64,000 bases of DNA from Weissella tructae (GCF_000732905.1 NZ_CP007588.1:496001-560000); one strand, 5' to 3'; shown: positions 45,518 through 54,055, counted from the first letter of the stretch. A program made the numbers and translations. Notes: generated by a model not told the origin, from the sequence alone.

Positions 45518-46339
45518 ATGCCATTTGGAATTGCAATTGTACCGCAAAATAATGTTGGATTACGTGAAACACTAGGACGTTATACAACAACTGTTGATTC
45601 AGGGTTGAAGTTTTATGTACCAATTTTTCAAAAGATTAAGAATGTTAGTCTGGCCATGGAACCACTTCGTTTGCCAAATTACTCAGTGATTACAAAGGAC
45701 AACGCCGATGTTTCAGCCAGTGTCACGTTGAACTACCATGTGACAGACGCTGTGAAGTACATGTATGAAAACACGGATTCAGTTGAATCTATGGCGCAAT
45801 TAGTACGTGGACACTTGCGTGATATCATCGGTCGTATGGATTTGAACGAATCATTGGGATCAACAGCCAAGATTAACCAAGAGCTAAGCATTGCAATCGG
45901 TGATTTGACAAACACATACGGAATCAACGTTGACCGTATTAACATTGACGAATTGACACCATCACGTGCTATTCAAGAAGCCATGGACAAGCAATTGACT
46001 GCTGACCGTGAACGTGTTGCTGCTATTGCAGCAGCCGAAGGACAAGCACGTTCAATCGATTTGACAACTAAGGCTAAGAACGATGCCTTGATTTCAACAG
46101 CTCAAGCGGAAGCTAATGCAACAAAGACACGTGCCGATGCTGAATTGTACCGTATTGAAAAGGTACAAGAAGCCTTGAACAACGCGGATGACCGTTACTT
46201 CCAAAACCAATCAATTAACGCCTTTATTGAACTAGGAAAGAACCCAGCGAACACAATCGTTGTGCCTAGTGAAAAGGCGGGTGAATTTGGACAACTGCCG
46301 GTTGTTGGTAAGATGCTAGAACAAGGTATGAAGAAATAA
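45518..46339 (+). CDS. SPFH/Band 7 (stomatin-like) protein without a membrane anchor
   Basis: 273 residues. The SPFH domain (about 5-165) shows IVPQNNVGLRETLGRY, LRLPNYSVITKDNADVSASVTLNYHVTDA and GINVDRINIDEL. It is followed by an Ala/Glu-rich coiled-coil helix (about 170-225). The hydrophobic N-terminal segment that tethers most bacterial stomatins is absent; the protein begins directly at the SPFH strand. SPFH proteins form membrane-associated rings or microdomain scaffolds; the partner here is unknown, and no NfeD gene is adjacent. GTGAGG lies upstream of the ATG. Last gene of the RHH unit. Confidence 0.87.
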   Translation: MPFGIAIVPQNNVGLRETLGRYTTTVDSGLKFYVPIFQKIKNVSLAMEPLRLPNYSVITKDNADVSASVTLNYHVTDAVKYMYENTDSVESMAQLVRGHLRDIIGRMDLNESLGSTAKINQELSIAIGDLTNTYGINVDRINIDELTPSRAIQEAMDKQLTADRERVAAIAAAEGQARSIDLTTKAKNDALISTAQAEANATKTRADAELYRIEKVQEALNNADDRYFQNQSINAFIELGKNPANTIVVPSEKAGEFGQLPVVGKMLEQGMKK

Positions 46340-46349
46340 AAATTCCGTG

Positions 46350-46376
46350 AAAGTCCCGTGATAACGGGGCTTTTTT
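46350..46376 (+). terminator. Terminator after the SPFH gene
   Basis: AAAGTCCCGT pairs with ACGGGGCTTT (one G-U pair) around GATA, followed by TTT. Confidence 0.88.
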
Positions 46377-46388
46377 ATTATGAAAGCG

Positions 46389-46416
46389 TTGCACTCTCTG
46401 GCAGATGAGCTATACT
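46389..46416 (+). promoter_or_regulatory. ppaC promoter
   Basis: TTGCAC (46389-46394), 16 bases, TATACT (46411-46416). Confidence 0.6.
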
Positions 46417-46456
46417 ATTAAATAGAAACCTGTAAAAGAATTGGAGAATTACGAAT

Positions 46457-47383
46457 ATGGCAAACATGCTTGTTTTCGGACACAAGAATCCAGACACAGA
46501 CACAATTGCATCAGCAATGGCTGCGTCTTACTTGATTAACCACATCTACCACCTAGATTCAGAAGCAGTTGCTTTGGGAACACCAAACGCTGAAACTGAA
46601 TTTGCATTGAACCACTTTGGTTTGGATGCATTGCGTGTCGTAGATAATGCGGACACAGAAGAAGTTTGGTTGGTTGACCACAACGAAACAGCACAATCAG
46701 TTGATAACTTGACTGACGTCACTGTGAGCGGTATTTTTGACCACCACAAGATCAACTTCCAATCAGCTGCGCCAATGTGGTTGATCAACAAGCCTTTGGG
46801 ATCAGTAGCAACTGTTTTGTTCTACGAATTCCAAAACGCTAAGTTGGACATCCCAGCACACTTGGCTGGAATGATGGCTTCAGCTATTATTTCAGACACA
46901 TTGTTGCTAAAGAGCCCAACAACAACACCAATGGACAAGCCTGCATTAGAAGCTTTGGCTGAAATTGCTGGAATCGCTGACTACGAAGCTTACGGGCTAG
47001 AATTGTTGAAGGCTGGAACTGATTTGTCATCACGTTCAGCTAAGGACTTGATTGATGGTGACGCAAAGTCATTTGATATGAATGGTCAAACAGTTCGTAT
47101 CGGTCAAGTGAACACAGTTGATGTTGAAGAAGTTTTTGCTCGTCGCGATGAAATCGTTGCTGCAATGACTGAAGAAATGACTGCTGACAACTATGACACA
47201 TTCATCTTGGTAGTGACAAACATTCTTGACTCAGATTCAGATATCTTGGTCTTGGGTGATAACCTATCAACAGTTGAAAAGGCCTTCGATACAACATTGG
47301 TAGATGGTCGTGCATCATTGCCAGGTGTTGTTTCTCGTAAGAAGCAAGTTGTGCCTCCATTGACAGACACATTTAACGCCTAA
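46457..47383 (+). CDS. ppaC: Manganese-dependent inorganic pyrophosphatase (family II)
   Basis: 308 residues, standard size. DHH-family metal ligands are visible: GHKNPDTD (His9, Asp13, Asp15), LVDHNE and the DHHK motif in GIFDHHKIN. The C-terminal DHHA2 domain ends in SRKKQVVPPL. It hydrolyses pyrophosphate to phosphate in the cytosol. Codon use is very biased, fitting high expression. GGAG lies upstream of the ATG; single gene between a promoter and a terminator. Confidence 0.97.
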   Translation: MANMLVFGHKNPDTDTIASAMAASYLINHIYHLDSEAVALGTPNAETEFALNHFGLDALRVVDNADTEEVWLVDHNETAQSVDNLTDVTVSGIFDHHKINFQSAAPMWLINKPLGSVATVLFYEFQNAKLDIPAHLAGMMASAIISDTLLLKSPTTTPMDKPALEALAEIAGIADYEAYGLELLKAGTDLSSRSAKDLIDGDAKSFDMNGQTVRIGQVNTVDVEEVFARRDEIVAAMTEEMTADNYDTFILVVTNILDSDSDILVLGDNLSTVEKAFDTTLVDGRASLPGVVSRKKQVVPPLTDTFNA

Positions 47384-47388
47384 TAAAT

Positions 47389-47428
47389 AAACCACAGTTA
47401 GCGTATGCTAGCTGTGGTTTTTCTTTTT
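47389..47428 (+). terminator. Terminator after ppaC
   Basis: AAACCACAGTTAGC pairs with GCTAGCTGTGGTTT around GTAT, followed by TTCTTTTT. Confidence 0.9.
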
Positions 47429-47488
47429 ATCAGGTCTAACGGTTCTTAGGCCTCTTTTAAAGCAATCGATGGTTGCATATAGCAATAC

Positions 47489-47525
47489 AGAAAAAGCCTA
47501 TCGCAAATGCGGTAGGCTTTTTTCT
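47489..47525 (-). terminator. Terminator of busR, probably bidirectional
   Basis: AAAAAGCCTATCGC and GCGGTAGGCTTTTTT form a stem with T runs on both strands. It sits directly at the busR stop codon. Confidence 0.85.
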
Positions 47526-48181
47526 TAATCATTGATGTTAAACAGGAAGGTTTCAACTTTCGAAACAGAATCCATATCACCAACAAAATAGATTTTATCG
47601 CCAGGTTCAAGAGTTGCGTAGGGGCCTGGTGAGACGGTTAATTGATCGTGACGTAAAATAGCGATTAAAGTTGTTCCGGTCATGTACCAGAAATTTAGTT
47701 CACCTAGACTCTTACCATAGGCGTTAGAGGGTTCTGTTAAGACCAATTCAAAAGGTGTTAGGGGATTTTGATGTTGGAATGATTGTGATTGATTCAAAAA
47801 CTTTGTTAGGGTGTCCTGCATACGATGAAGCGTCGCTTCTTGGTCTGCAATTTGACCTAATAAGTCACTTTTCAAATCATTTAGGGTGTGTTTTTCTGCC
47901 TCAGTACTGACAAAATCAACCGCTTTTTCTTGCGAAAGAATAATTGTACCGCTACCATGGCGTGTTTCTACGATTCCCATGTCCATTAACACGTTAATCG
48001 CACGACGAGCCGTTTCGGCTGAGACGTTATACTTGATGGCTACGGCTGAGCGAGCCTGTAGTTTTTCGCCAATGCTAATGTTTTTATTAGCAATTTCATG
48101 CGCAATATTTAATGCAATTTGTCGATAACGTGGGTATTGTTTAACAGTTGCCATAGCGAGCTCACTTTCTAAATCTTTCAT
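47525..48181 (-). CDS. busR: BusR: GntR-type HTH plus RCK_C (TrkA-C) c-di-AMP-responsive repressor
   Basis: 218 residues. The N-terminal GntR-type winged helix (about 12-80: YRQIALNIAHEIANKNISIGEKL, SAETARRAINVLMDMGIVETRHGSGT) is followed by a coiled-coil helix (about 95-130) and a C-terminal RCK_C domain (about 150-215: GKSLGELNFWYMTGTTLIAI, LEPGDKIYFVG). This architecture is BusR, which represses busAB when bound to c-di-AMP in Lactococcus and Streptococcus agalactiae. It is divergent from busAA-busAB, confirming the call. AAAGGA is 5 bases from the ATG; an alternative ATG lies nine codons in. Confidence 0.92.
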   Translation of the reverse strand: MKDLESELAMATVKQYPRYRQIALNIAHEIANKNISIGEKLQARSAVAIKYNVSAETARRAINVLMDMGIVETRHGSGTIILSQEKAVDFVSTEAEKHTLNDLKSDLLGQIADQEATLHRMQDTLTKFLNQSQSFQHQNPLTPFELVLTEPSNAYGKSLGELNFWYMTGTTLIAILRHDQLTVSPGPYATLEPGDKIYFVGDMDSVSKVETFLFNIND

Positions 48182-48198
48182 ATATGTCCTTTAATTTG

Positions 48199-48226
48199 AT
48201 TATACTGGTCAGAAACGTTTGCGCAA
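48199..48226 (-). promoter_or_regulatory. busR promoter
   Basis: On the minus strand TTGCGC (48221-48226), 16 bases, TATAAT (48199-48204). Confidence 0.65.
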
Positions 48227-48281
48227 GTGTAAAAGGTATATTTTTACATTGTTAAGGGGGTAAAAGGCTTGAAATGGGCAT

Positions 48282-48322
48282 TTGACAATGTGACAACCAT
48301 ATGTTTGAATTGTAGTTGTCAC
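48282..48322 (+). promoter_or_regulatory. busA promoter with probable BusR operator
   Basis: Consensus -35 TTGACA (48282-48287) and a weak -10 TTGAAT (48305-48310), 17 bases apart. The inverted repeat GTGACAAC (48290-48297) / GTTGTCAC (48315-48322), with a 17-base spacer, brackets the -10 and is the best candidate for a BusR bipartite operator. Confidence 0.6.
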
Positions 48323-48355
48323 TTTCGGAACAACCGATGACGTTGGGAGGAAAAT

Positions 48356-49546
48356 ATGTCAAAAGTGAAGATCGAACACCTAACCAAAATCTTTGGTAAA
48401 AAGGTGAAGCCGGCCTTGAAAATGGTCCAAGAAAATGTTTCTAAGACAGAAATCTTAGAAAAAACTGGTGCTACCGTTGGGGTTTACGATGCCAACATTG
48501 AAATTGAAGAAGGCGAAATTTTCGTGATTATGGGTCTATCAGGATCTGGTAAGTCTACGTTGATTCGTTTGCTAAACCGTTTGATTGAACCAACATCAGG
48601 GTCAATTTATTTAGATGGTGAAGATATTTCAACGATGGATAAAGAAGAATTGTTAGAAGTACGTCGTCAAAAGATGAGTATGGTCTTTCAAAACTTTGGG
48701 TTATTCCCACAACGAACAGTGCTAGAAAATACAGAATATGGTTTAGAAGTACAAGGGGTCGACAAAGCAGAACGTCAAGCCCGTGCAGAAAAAGCCCTAG
48801 ACAATGCCAACCTATTGGCCTTTAAGGACCAATATCCAAGTCAATTGTCGGGTGGGATGCAACAACGTGTGGGGCTAGCCCGTGCGTTGGCTAACAATCC
48901 TGAAATTCTTTTGATGGATGAGGCGTTCTCAGCGCTGGACCCATTGATTCGTCGTGATATGCAAGATGAATTACTTGAATTACAAGAGAGTCAACAAAAG
49001 ACAATTATTTTTATTTCGCATGATTTGAATGAAGCTTTGCGAATTGGTGATCGTATTGCCATTATGAAGGATGGAAAGGTTGTGCAAGTTGGAACCGGTG
49101 AAGATATTTTGACCAATCCAGCCAATGACTATGTCCGTGCCTTTACAGAAGATATTGATCGTTCTAAGGTCTTAACAGCCGAAAATATTATGATTCAACC
49201 ACTAACAACGAATATTAGTGTCGATGGACCTAATGTGGCGTTGAAGAAGATGGCTACTGAAGAAGTGAGTGGTCTTGTGGCCGTTGATCGTAATCGACAA
49301 TTTAAAGGTTTCTTGACCAGTGATGCAGCGATTAAAGCACGTCGTGATCAAATTCCTTTGACTGATGTCTTGGTGGACATGCAAACTGTTTCCCAAGATA
49401 TGTTAGTAGCTGACTTGATGCCTTTGATCTCAGATTCACCATCACCATTAGCAGTTGTGGATGGTGGACGTCTAAAGGGTGTTGTTATTCGAGGACGTGT
49501 TCTTGAAGCATTAACCGACAACTTGGAAGAGGAGGATAATGCATAA
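48356..49546 (+). CDS. busAA: Glycine betaine ABC transporter, ATPase subunit (BusAA/OpuAA)
   Basis: 396 residues. The ABC ATPase domain carries Walker [10 protein letters not shown] (60-68), signature LSGGMQQRV and Walker [14 protein letters not shown] tandem CBS pair follows (about 275-390), which senses ionic strength in OpuA-type importers (and c-di-AMP in some). The N-terminal extension with [13 protein letters not shown] is typical of OpuAA. GGGAGG lies upstream of the ATG. It overlaps busAB by one base (TAATG). Confidence 0.94.
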   Translation: MSKVKIEHLTKIFGKKVKPALKMVQENVSKTEILEKTGATVGVYDANIEIEEGEIFVIMGLSGSGKSTLIRLLNRLIEPTSGSIYLDGEDISTMDKEELLEVRRQKMSMVFQNFGLFPQRTVLENTEYGLEVQGVDKAERQARAEKALDNANLLAFKDQYPSQLSGGMQQRVGLARALANNPEILLMDEAFSALDPLIRRDMQDELLELQESQQKTIIFISHDLNEALRIGDRIAIMKDGKVVQVGTGEDILTNPANDYVRAFTEDIDRSKVLTAENIMIQPLTTNISVDGPNVALKKMATEEVSGLVAVDRNRQFKGFLTSDAAIKARRDQIPLTDVLVDMQTVSQDMLVADLMPLISDSPSPLAVVDGGRLKGVVIRGRVLEALTDNLEEEDNA

Positions 49547-51249
49547 TGAATATTCAAATTCCAATTGCCCAAACAGTTGAAACAATCGTAGATTGGATGA
49601 CGACGAACTGGGCTGGTTTCTTTAATGCCATTCAAGCGGGTGGTCAAGGAGGAATGGATGCCATTTCGAATGGATTACTTGCGATTCCACCGATTGTGAC
49701 GATTATCAGTTTAACGATTTTCGCCTTTCTATGTAGTGGCAAGAAGTACGGTTTCCCGTTGTTTACATTAGGGGGACTCTTGTTGATTTTGAACCAAGGT
49801 TTGTGGGCCGATTTGATGCAAACAACAACCTTGGTATTGATTTCAAGTTTGGTAGCCATTGTTATTGGGGTACCACTAGGTATCTGGATGGCAAAGTCTG
49901 AAACAGTTGCTAAAATTGTGCAACCTTTGTTGGACTTCATGCAAACAATGCCTGGTTTTGTTTACTTGATTCCTGCCGTTGCCTTCTTTGGAATTGGTGT
50001 TGTGCCAGGGGTATTTGCCTCATTTATCTTCGCACTACCACCAACTGTTCGTTTTACTAACTTAGGTATTCGTCAAGTACCAAAGGAAATGACAGAAGCG
50101 GCAGATTCATTTGGATCAACGCCACGCCAAAAGTTATTTAAGGTTGAATTACCACTAGCCAAGTCTACAATTTTGGCGGGTGTTAACCAAACGATTATGT
50201 TAGCTCTTTCAATGGTGGTTATTGCATCCATGGTTGGAGCACCTGGATTGGGACAAGGTGTTCTATCTGCCGTGCAACACGCTGACGTTGGAAGTGGATT
50301 TGTGAATGGGTTAGCTTTGGTTATTTTGGCCATTATTATTGACCGTTTTACACAAAAGTTGAACCCGGATTTAGCACCCAATAATGAAAAGCCACAAGCA
50401 TGGCGCAAGTGGTTAGGTTGGGCAGCAGCCTTAGCCTTAGTTATCGGTGGTATGAGTAGTATGTTTGCGACAACAACGCAAAATGACAAGCATGTTAGTT
50501 TAGCGTATGTGCAATGGGATTCAGAAGTCGCCTCTACAAATGTAATCGCTGAAGTATTACGCCAACAAGGGATTGATGTCGACACGACACCATTAGATAA
50601 TGCTGTTATGTGGCAATCAATTGCGCAAGGGCAAGCAGATGCCTCTGTTTCTGCTTGGTTGCCTAACACGCACAAGCCACAATATGATAAATATAAGTCT
50701 CAAATCGATGTCCTTGGACAAAATATGTCTGGTGCTCGTGTTGGGTTGGTTGTACCAACATACATGAAGGCAGATAGTATTTCAGATTTGACGACAGAAG
50801 CTAAGCAAACAATTACAGGAATTGAGCCTGGTGCTGGAGTGATGACTGCGGCAGAGAAGACGATGGATGCTTATCCTAATTTGAAGGATTGGAATCTACA
50901 AGGTGCTTCTACTGGTGCCATGACTGTTGCCTTAGGTAAGGCAATGCAAAACAAAGATGAAATTGTGATTACTGGTTGGACACCACACTGGATGTTTGAA
51001 AAGTATGATTTGAAGTATCTAAAGGACCCTAAGGGAACGATGGGGACAGAAGAGAACATCAATACGATTGCTCGTAAAGATCTAGAAAAGGATCAACCAG
51101 AAGCTTACAAGATTCTGAAAAACTTTGAATGGACTGCAGATGACATGGCGGCCGTAATGCTTGCTATTCAAGATGGGGCCACACCAGAAGACGCGGCAAA
51201 ATCTTGGATTTCTGATCATGAAGACAAAGTAAAGGAATGGCTAGCCTAA
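49546..51249 (+). CDS. busAB: Glycine betaine ABC transporter, fused permease and substrate-binding protein (BusAB)
   Basis: 567 residues. The N-terminal permease half (about 1-280) has the cytoplasmic loop EAADSFGSTPRQKLFKVELPLAKSTI. After a further hydrophobic segment (about 288-310), the C-terminal substrate-binding domain (about 320-567) faces outward, with WDSEVASTNV, SAWLPNTHKP and GWTPHWMFEKYDLKYL, supplying the Trp residues of the betaine cage. Fusion of permease and receptor is typical of lactic acid bacteria. It imports glycine betaine under osmotic stress. GAGGAGG lies upstream, inside busAA. Confidence 0.95.
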   Translation: MNIQIPIAQTVETIVDWMTTNWAGFFNAIQAGGQGGMDAISNGLLAIPPIVTIISLTIFAFLCSGKKYGFPLFTLGGLLLILNQGLWADLMQTTTLVLISSLVAIVIGVPLGIWMAKSETVAKIVQPLLDFMQTMPGFVYLIPAVAFFGIGVVPGVFASFIFALPPTVRFTNLGIRQVPKEMTEAADSFGSTPRQKLFKVELPLAKSTILAGVNQTIMLALSMVVIASMVGAPGLGQGVLSAVQHADVGSGFVNGLALVILAIIIDRFTQKLNPDLAPNNEKPQAWRKWLGWAAALALVIGGMSSMFATTTQNDKHVSLAYVQWDSEVASTNVIAEVLRQQGIDVDTTPLDNAVMWQSIAQGQADASVSAWLPNTHKPQYDKYKSQIDVLGQNMSGARVGLVVPTYMKADSISDLTTEAKQTITGIEPGAGVMTAAEKTMDAYPNLKDWNLQGASTGAMTVALGKAMQNKDEIVITGWTPHWMFEKYDLKYLKDPKGTMGTEENINTIARKDLEKDQPEAYKILKNFEWTADDMAAVMLAIQDGATPEDAAKSWISDHEDKVKEWLA

Positions 51250-51325
51250 AGCTAACCTTTATCGTATGACTTAAACGAAAATTTGCAGTGCGAGTTTAAA
51301 CGATGTAATTAAATAAGTGTTGTTT

Positions 51326-51374
51326 AAAACAGACCGATTATCAGGATTTAACCGATAATTAGTCTGTTTTTTAC
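51326..51374 (+). terminator. Terminator after busAB
   Basis: AAAACAGACCGATTATC pairs with GATAATTAGTCTGTTTT (two mismatched positions) and is followed by TT. Confidence 0.82.
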
Positions 51375-51591
51375 GTTATATACAAGTGACTTTTTCTAAC
51401 ATAGGATTAAGGATTAGATGATCGCGTTGTGTATGACTATGTTTAACAAATGGAGACTGGTATACTAAAACGTATAGCTTGTCTGATTAGAAGTTCAGAT
51501 ATTGGTGATGACGTGTAAAATTTATATGCCGGTGTCGTTTGATAAATTTTTACGGTATGACATTCATAAAATGATGTATAAGAAAGAAGTA
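51375..51591. other. Intergenic region upstream of a small membrane protein
   Basis: About 340 bases separate busAB from the next likely start codon. After the terminator I see only a TATACT box (51461-51466) without a good -35 partner. Confidence 0.4.
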
Positions 51592-51801
51592 ATGATGATA
51601 ACAATGTTAAAAAAATATGGTGCGATTATTTCATTAGCTAGTTCACTAATTTTATTGGTGCTATTATGGCTATGTGTCGCCATGGATAGCGCTGATGTTA
51701 GAATTGCGACAACGATCTATATGATTTTTTATCTATTATTTGGTCGTTGGTTAAAAAAGCAACGTGTCGCAGAAGAAAATTCAGATAATAGCACGAAATA
51801 A
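51592..51801 (+). CDS. Small membrane protein of unknown function
   Basis: 69 residues from ATG 51592. Two hydrophobic segments (YGAIISLASSLILLVLLWLC and a second around ATTIYMIFYLLFG) are joined by a short acidic loop, with a polar tail. Not recognised. Start uncertain: several in-frame ATGs exist (51502 upstream, 51595 and 51604 downstream) and only a weak AAGAAAGAAG precedes 51592. A terminator follows the stop codon closely, supporting a real transcript. Confidence 0.5.
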   Translation: MMITMLKKYGAIISLASSLILLVLLWLCVAMDSADVRIATTIYMIFYLLFGRWLKKQRVAEENSDNSTK

Positions 51802-51806
51802 TACAG

Positions 51807-51834
51807 AAAGGATTAGGAAACTAGTCCTTTTTTA
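51807..51834 (+). terminator. Terminator after the small membrane protein gene
   Basis: AAAGGATTAG pairs with CTAGTCCTTT (one G-U pair) around GAAA, followed by TTT. Confidence 0.85.
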
Positions 51835-51856
51835 TTTCTTTTATGTAAGAAGGATT

Positions 51857-51886
51857 TTGGTAAATTCCTTGTAAATCAGGTATAAT
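51857..51886 (+). promoter_or_regulatory. Promoter of the second GNAT gene
   Basis: TTGGTA (51857-51862), 18 bases, TATAAT (51881-51886). Confidence 0.55.
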
Positions 51887-51924
51887 AGTAAGATAAATGA
51901 AATAAAAGATAGGTGGTAATCGGG

Positions 51925-52440
51925 ATGAAGTTAGAACAAATGAACCAAGAAAATGAAACATATTGGTGGTCTGTTTATGATGCTGCTTTTCCACCACATG
52001 AAACTTTGCCGTTTGATTTGATGAAGAAGATGGTTAAGCGTTCTGAAGACGTACACATGGCAGTCATCATGGATGACACGCAACAAGTTGGGGTAACTTT
52101 GTATGTGACGCTACCCGATGAACAAGTGTTTGTATTGTTCTTAGCTATTGACCCAACGCTACAAGGGAATGGACTAGGGAGCCGTGTACTAGAACTATTG
52201 AAGACGACATACCCAGGTGGGGTTATGTTGGAATGTGAAGAATTGGGCTTGAATTCAGACAATGAAACACAACGTGAGCGACGTTATGCCTTTTACCAAC
52301 GAAATGGTTTGATGGATTCAGGATATATTACAGATAATCCAGCAGGAACGTTCCATCTAATGCGTTCGAACGCGAAAATGACGACAATTCGTTTAAAAGA
52401 TGCCATGTCATTATTGGGGTTAGAAACGAAGGTTTATTAA
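51925..52440 (+). CDS. GNAT-family N-acetyltransferase
   Basis: 171 residues. WSVYDAAFPPHETLPF, the central strand VFVLFLAIDPTLQGNGLGSRVLELL with the acetyl-CoA binding QGNGLG motif, LECEE, and RRYAFYQRNGLMDSGY are typical of GNAT enzymes (YkkB/ElaA-like single-domain type). Substrate unknown. ATG 51925 follows AGGTGG by 8 bases; the in-frame start at 51913 lies on the ribosome binding site. A small membrane protein gene follows 21 bases downstream, likely in the same transcript. Confidence 0.85.
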   Translation: MKLEQMNQENETYWWSVYDAAFPPHETLPFDLMKKMVKRSEDVHMAVIMDDTQQVGVTLYVTLPDEQVFVLFLAIDPTLQGNGLGSRVLELLKTTYPGGVMLECEELGLNSDNETQRERRYAFYQRNGLMDSGYITDNPAGTFHLMRSNAKMTTIRLKDAMSLLGLETKVY

Positions 52441-52461
52441 TCAAAAAAGGACGATAATTAT

Positions 52462-52659
52462 ATGCTACAACTTAAAGATATCGGCTTAATCTATACCTTA
52501 ATTTGTGTTGTAAATATCGTATTAGGTGTTTTATGTATTCGTCAAATTCGTATTAACTGGATACAAAGAGATTGGACGTCAGCGTTGGTGTTTGCACTAA
52601 ATCTCGTCGGTCTTATGATTGTATTATATGTTTTTGCGGAATCGGCGAATATCATTTAA
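52462..52659 (+). CDS. Small two-helix membrane protein of unknown function
   Basis: 65 residues. Two hydrophobic helices (about 8-28 and 40-60) with a basic loop RQIRINWIQRDW between. Not recognised. AAAGGAC is at good distance from the ATG, and the gene follows the GNAT gene closely. Composition and spacing support it as real. Confidence 0.65.
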   Translation: MLQLKDIGLIYTLICVVNIVLGVLCIRQIRINWIQRDWTSALVFALNLVGLMIVLYVFAESANII

Positions 52660-52775
52660 TGACTAACAAACATTTTAAGATTAGAGCGTCATGTCAAGGC
52701 GTCATAGCTGGGGATATATCGGCCCGCGAGTTAACGGTCAAAAGGGATACTTTTTGATTTGATCTAAGCTTATTT

Positions 52776-52798
52776 ATCTTAAATATATTATTTAAGAT
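52776..52798 (+). promoter_or_regulatory. Perfect AT-rich dyad upstream of the HesB-like gene
   Basis: ATCTTAAATA (52776-52785) and TATTTAAGAT (52789-52798) are exact inverted arms around TAT. A TATATT -10-like box (52784-52789) lies inside, so it may be an operator. Confidence 0.55.
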
Positions 52799-52869
52799 GG
52801 TGTGTGTTGCTCTATTATTGAATATGTCATTGTGGCCATAGCCACGTACCTATAGAAAAGAGGGAACTC

Positions 52870-53220
52870 ATGGAATTAACATTTAAAGATGCAGCTAAGG
52901 AACGAATTGAAAAGCGTTTGAAGCCAGACACTAAGTTGGTTTTGGATTTCGATGATGGTGTTGGACCATTTTCAGATGCTGCTTCATGTACACTTGACGT
53001 TGCCTTCTCACTTGTTTTGTGCCGACCAGATCAACTAACTGCTGATTACGACGAACACCTAACAAGTAACATGGGTGAAGTGTATTACAAGGGTTACGCA
53101 GACACACAACTTGATGGCAACATGTCAATCGACGTTGATAAGATGTTGCGTTACAAGTTGACAGGTGACAGTGGAATTATCGATCCAAACATGTCACTTC
53201 GCGACGTACAAGGAAATTAA
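52870..53220 (+). CDS. HesB/IscA-like iron-sulfur biosynthesis family protein
   Basis: 116 residues. MELTFKDAAKERIEKRL at the N terminus, followed by LVLDFDDGVGPFSDAASCTLDV, matches the Fe-S_biosyn (YqkB-like) family of Lactobacillales. The three conserved cysteines of true A-type carriers are not all present (two Cys seen, in ASCTLD and LCRPD), so Fe-S carrying is uncertain. GAGGGAAC precedes the ATG. Monocistronic, with a palindromic upstream region and a terminator directly downstream. Confidence 0.8.
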   Translation: MELTFKDAAKERIEKRLKPDTKLVLDFDDGVGPFSDAASCTLDVAFSLVLCRPDQLTADYDEHLTSNMGEVYYKGYADTQLDGNMSIDVDKMLRYKLTGDSGIIDPNMSLRDVQGN

Positions 53221-53223
53221 GCT

Positions 53224-53261
53224 AAAAAGACGCAGAGCATTGTCGGCTATGCGTCTTTTTT
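53224..53261 (+). terminator. Terminator after the HesB-like gene
   Basis: AAAAAGACGCAGAGC pairs with GCTATGCGTCTTTTT (one mismatch) around ATTGTCG. Confidence 0.88.
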
Positions 53262-53283
53262 GTGAGTGAAGAAGGAACAGATG

Positions 53284-53973
53284 ATGTATAAATACTTGAT
53301 ATTTGATTTAGATGATACGCTGTTGGATTTTAAAGCAGGTGAACATGAGGGATTGCTGCGTGTGTTAACTAATGCGGGCATTACAGATGTAGCGCATGCG
53401 CTAGAACGCTATGCTGTGATTAACCGCGCTCTGTGGCAGCGCTATGAACAAGGCGAAATAACAAAAGCTGATATTCAACAAACACGATTTCCGGATCTAT
53501 TAAAACAGTTAGAGATGACTGGTGATGGAATCGCGATGGAACGTGCCTACCGCAATGAGCTGAACCACAATAATCATTTGATTCCAGGGGCTGAGACGTT
53601 ATTAAAACAATTAAGTGCTATGAACTACGTTTTAATTGCGGGAACAAATGGAGAGACGCAAACACAAAAAATGCGTTTAACTAATACAGGATTTGGTGAA
53701 TTCTTTGACCAAGTGTATATTTCAGACGAATTAGGGTCTGCGAAGCCTGACCCAATGTTTTATGAACCTATTTTTACCGCTAATGCTGATATGACGACGG
53801 ACAATACGGTGATGATTGGGGACGGGATTCCTTCAGATATGCGGGGCGGAATCGCTGTTGGCCTGGATACCATTTGGGTTAACTTGAAGGATCAAGTACT
53901 GCCAGACGATATCTCTGTGACGCATGAAGTAAATACTTTAAACCAACTGGGGCGAGTATTAGGTGCGAACTAA
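53284..53973 (+). CDS. YjjG-family HAD hydrolase (nucleotidase-like)
   Basis: 229 residues. Haloacid dehalogenase fold: motif I FDLDDTLLDF (Asp8, Asp10), motif II AGTNG (with Thr rather than Ser), Lys in SAKPDPMFYEP, and motif IV MIGDGIPSDMRGG. Length and N terminus fit the YjjG pyrimidine 5'-nucleotidase family, so it may dephosphorylate nucleotides, including non-canonical ones. ATG 53284 gives MYKYLIFD and 7-base spacing from AAGGA; ATG 53281 is equally in frame. Confidence 0.88.
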   Translation: MYKYLIFDLDDTLLDFKAGEHEGLLRVLTNAGITDVAHALERYAVINRALWQRYEQGEITKADIQQTRFPDLLKQLEMTGDGIAMERAYRNELNHNNHLIPGAETLLKQLSAMNYVLIAGTNGETQTQKMRLTNTGFGEFFDQVYISDELGSAKPDPMFYEPIFTANADMTTDNTVMIGDGIPSDMRGGIAVGLDTIWVNLKDQVLPDDISVTHEVNTLNQLGRVLGAN

Positions 53974-53997
53974 ATAACGTTCTTATGGATAGACAAC

Positions 53998-54036
53998 AAA
54001 AAAACTGTGCTTTCGAAATTGAAAGCACAGTTTTTT
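53998..54036. terminator. Bidirectional terminator between convergent genes
   Basis: AAAACTGTGCTTTC pairs with GAAAGCACAGTTTT around GAAATT, with A and T runs on both sides. It serves the HAD gene on plus and the small protein gene on minus. Confidence 0.9.
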
Positions 54037-54055
54037 ATATGATTGATGATGTGAA

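Noticed and set aside
52572-52757. 61-codon frame overlapping a small membrane protein gene
   Set aside because: Overlaps in another frame with no ribosome binding site and irregular composition.
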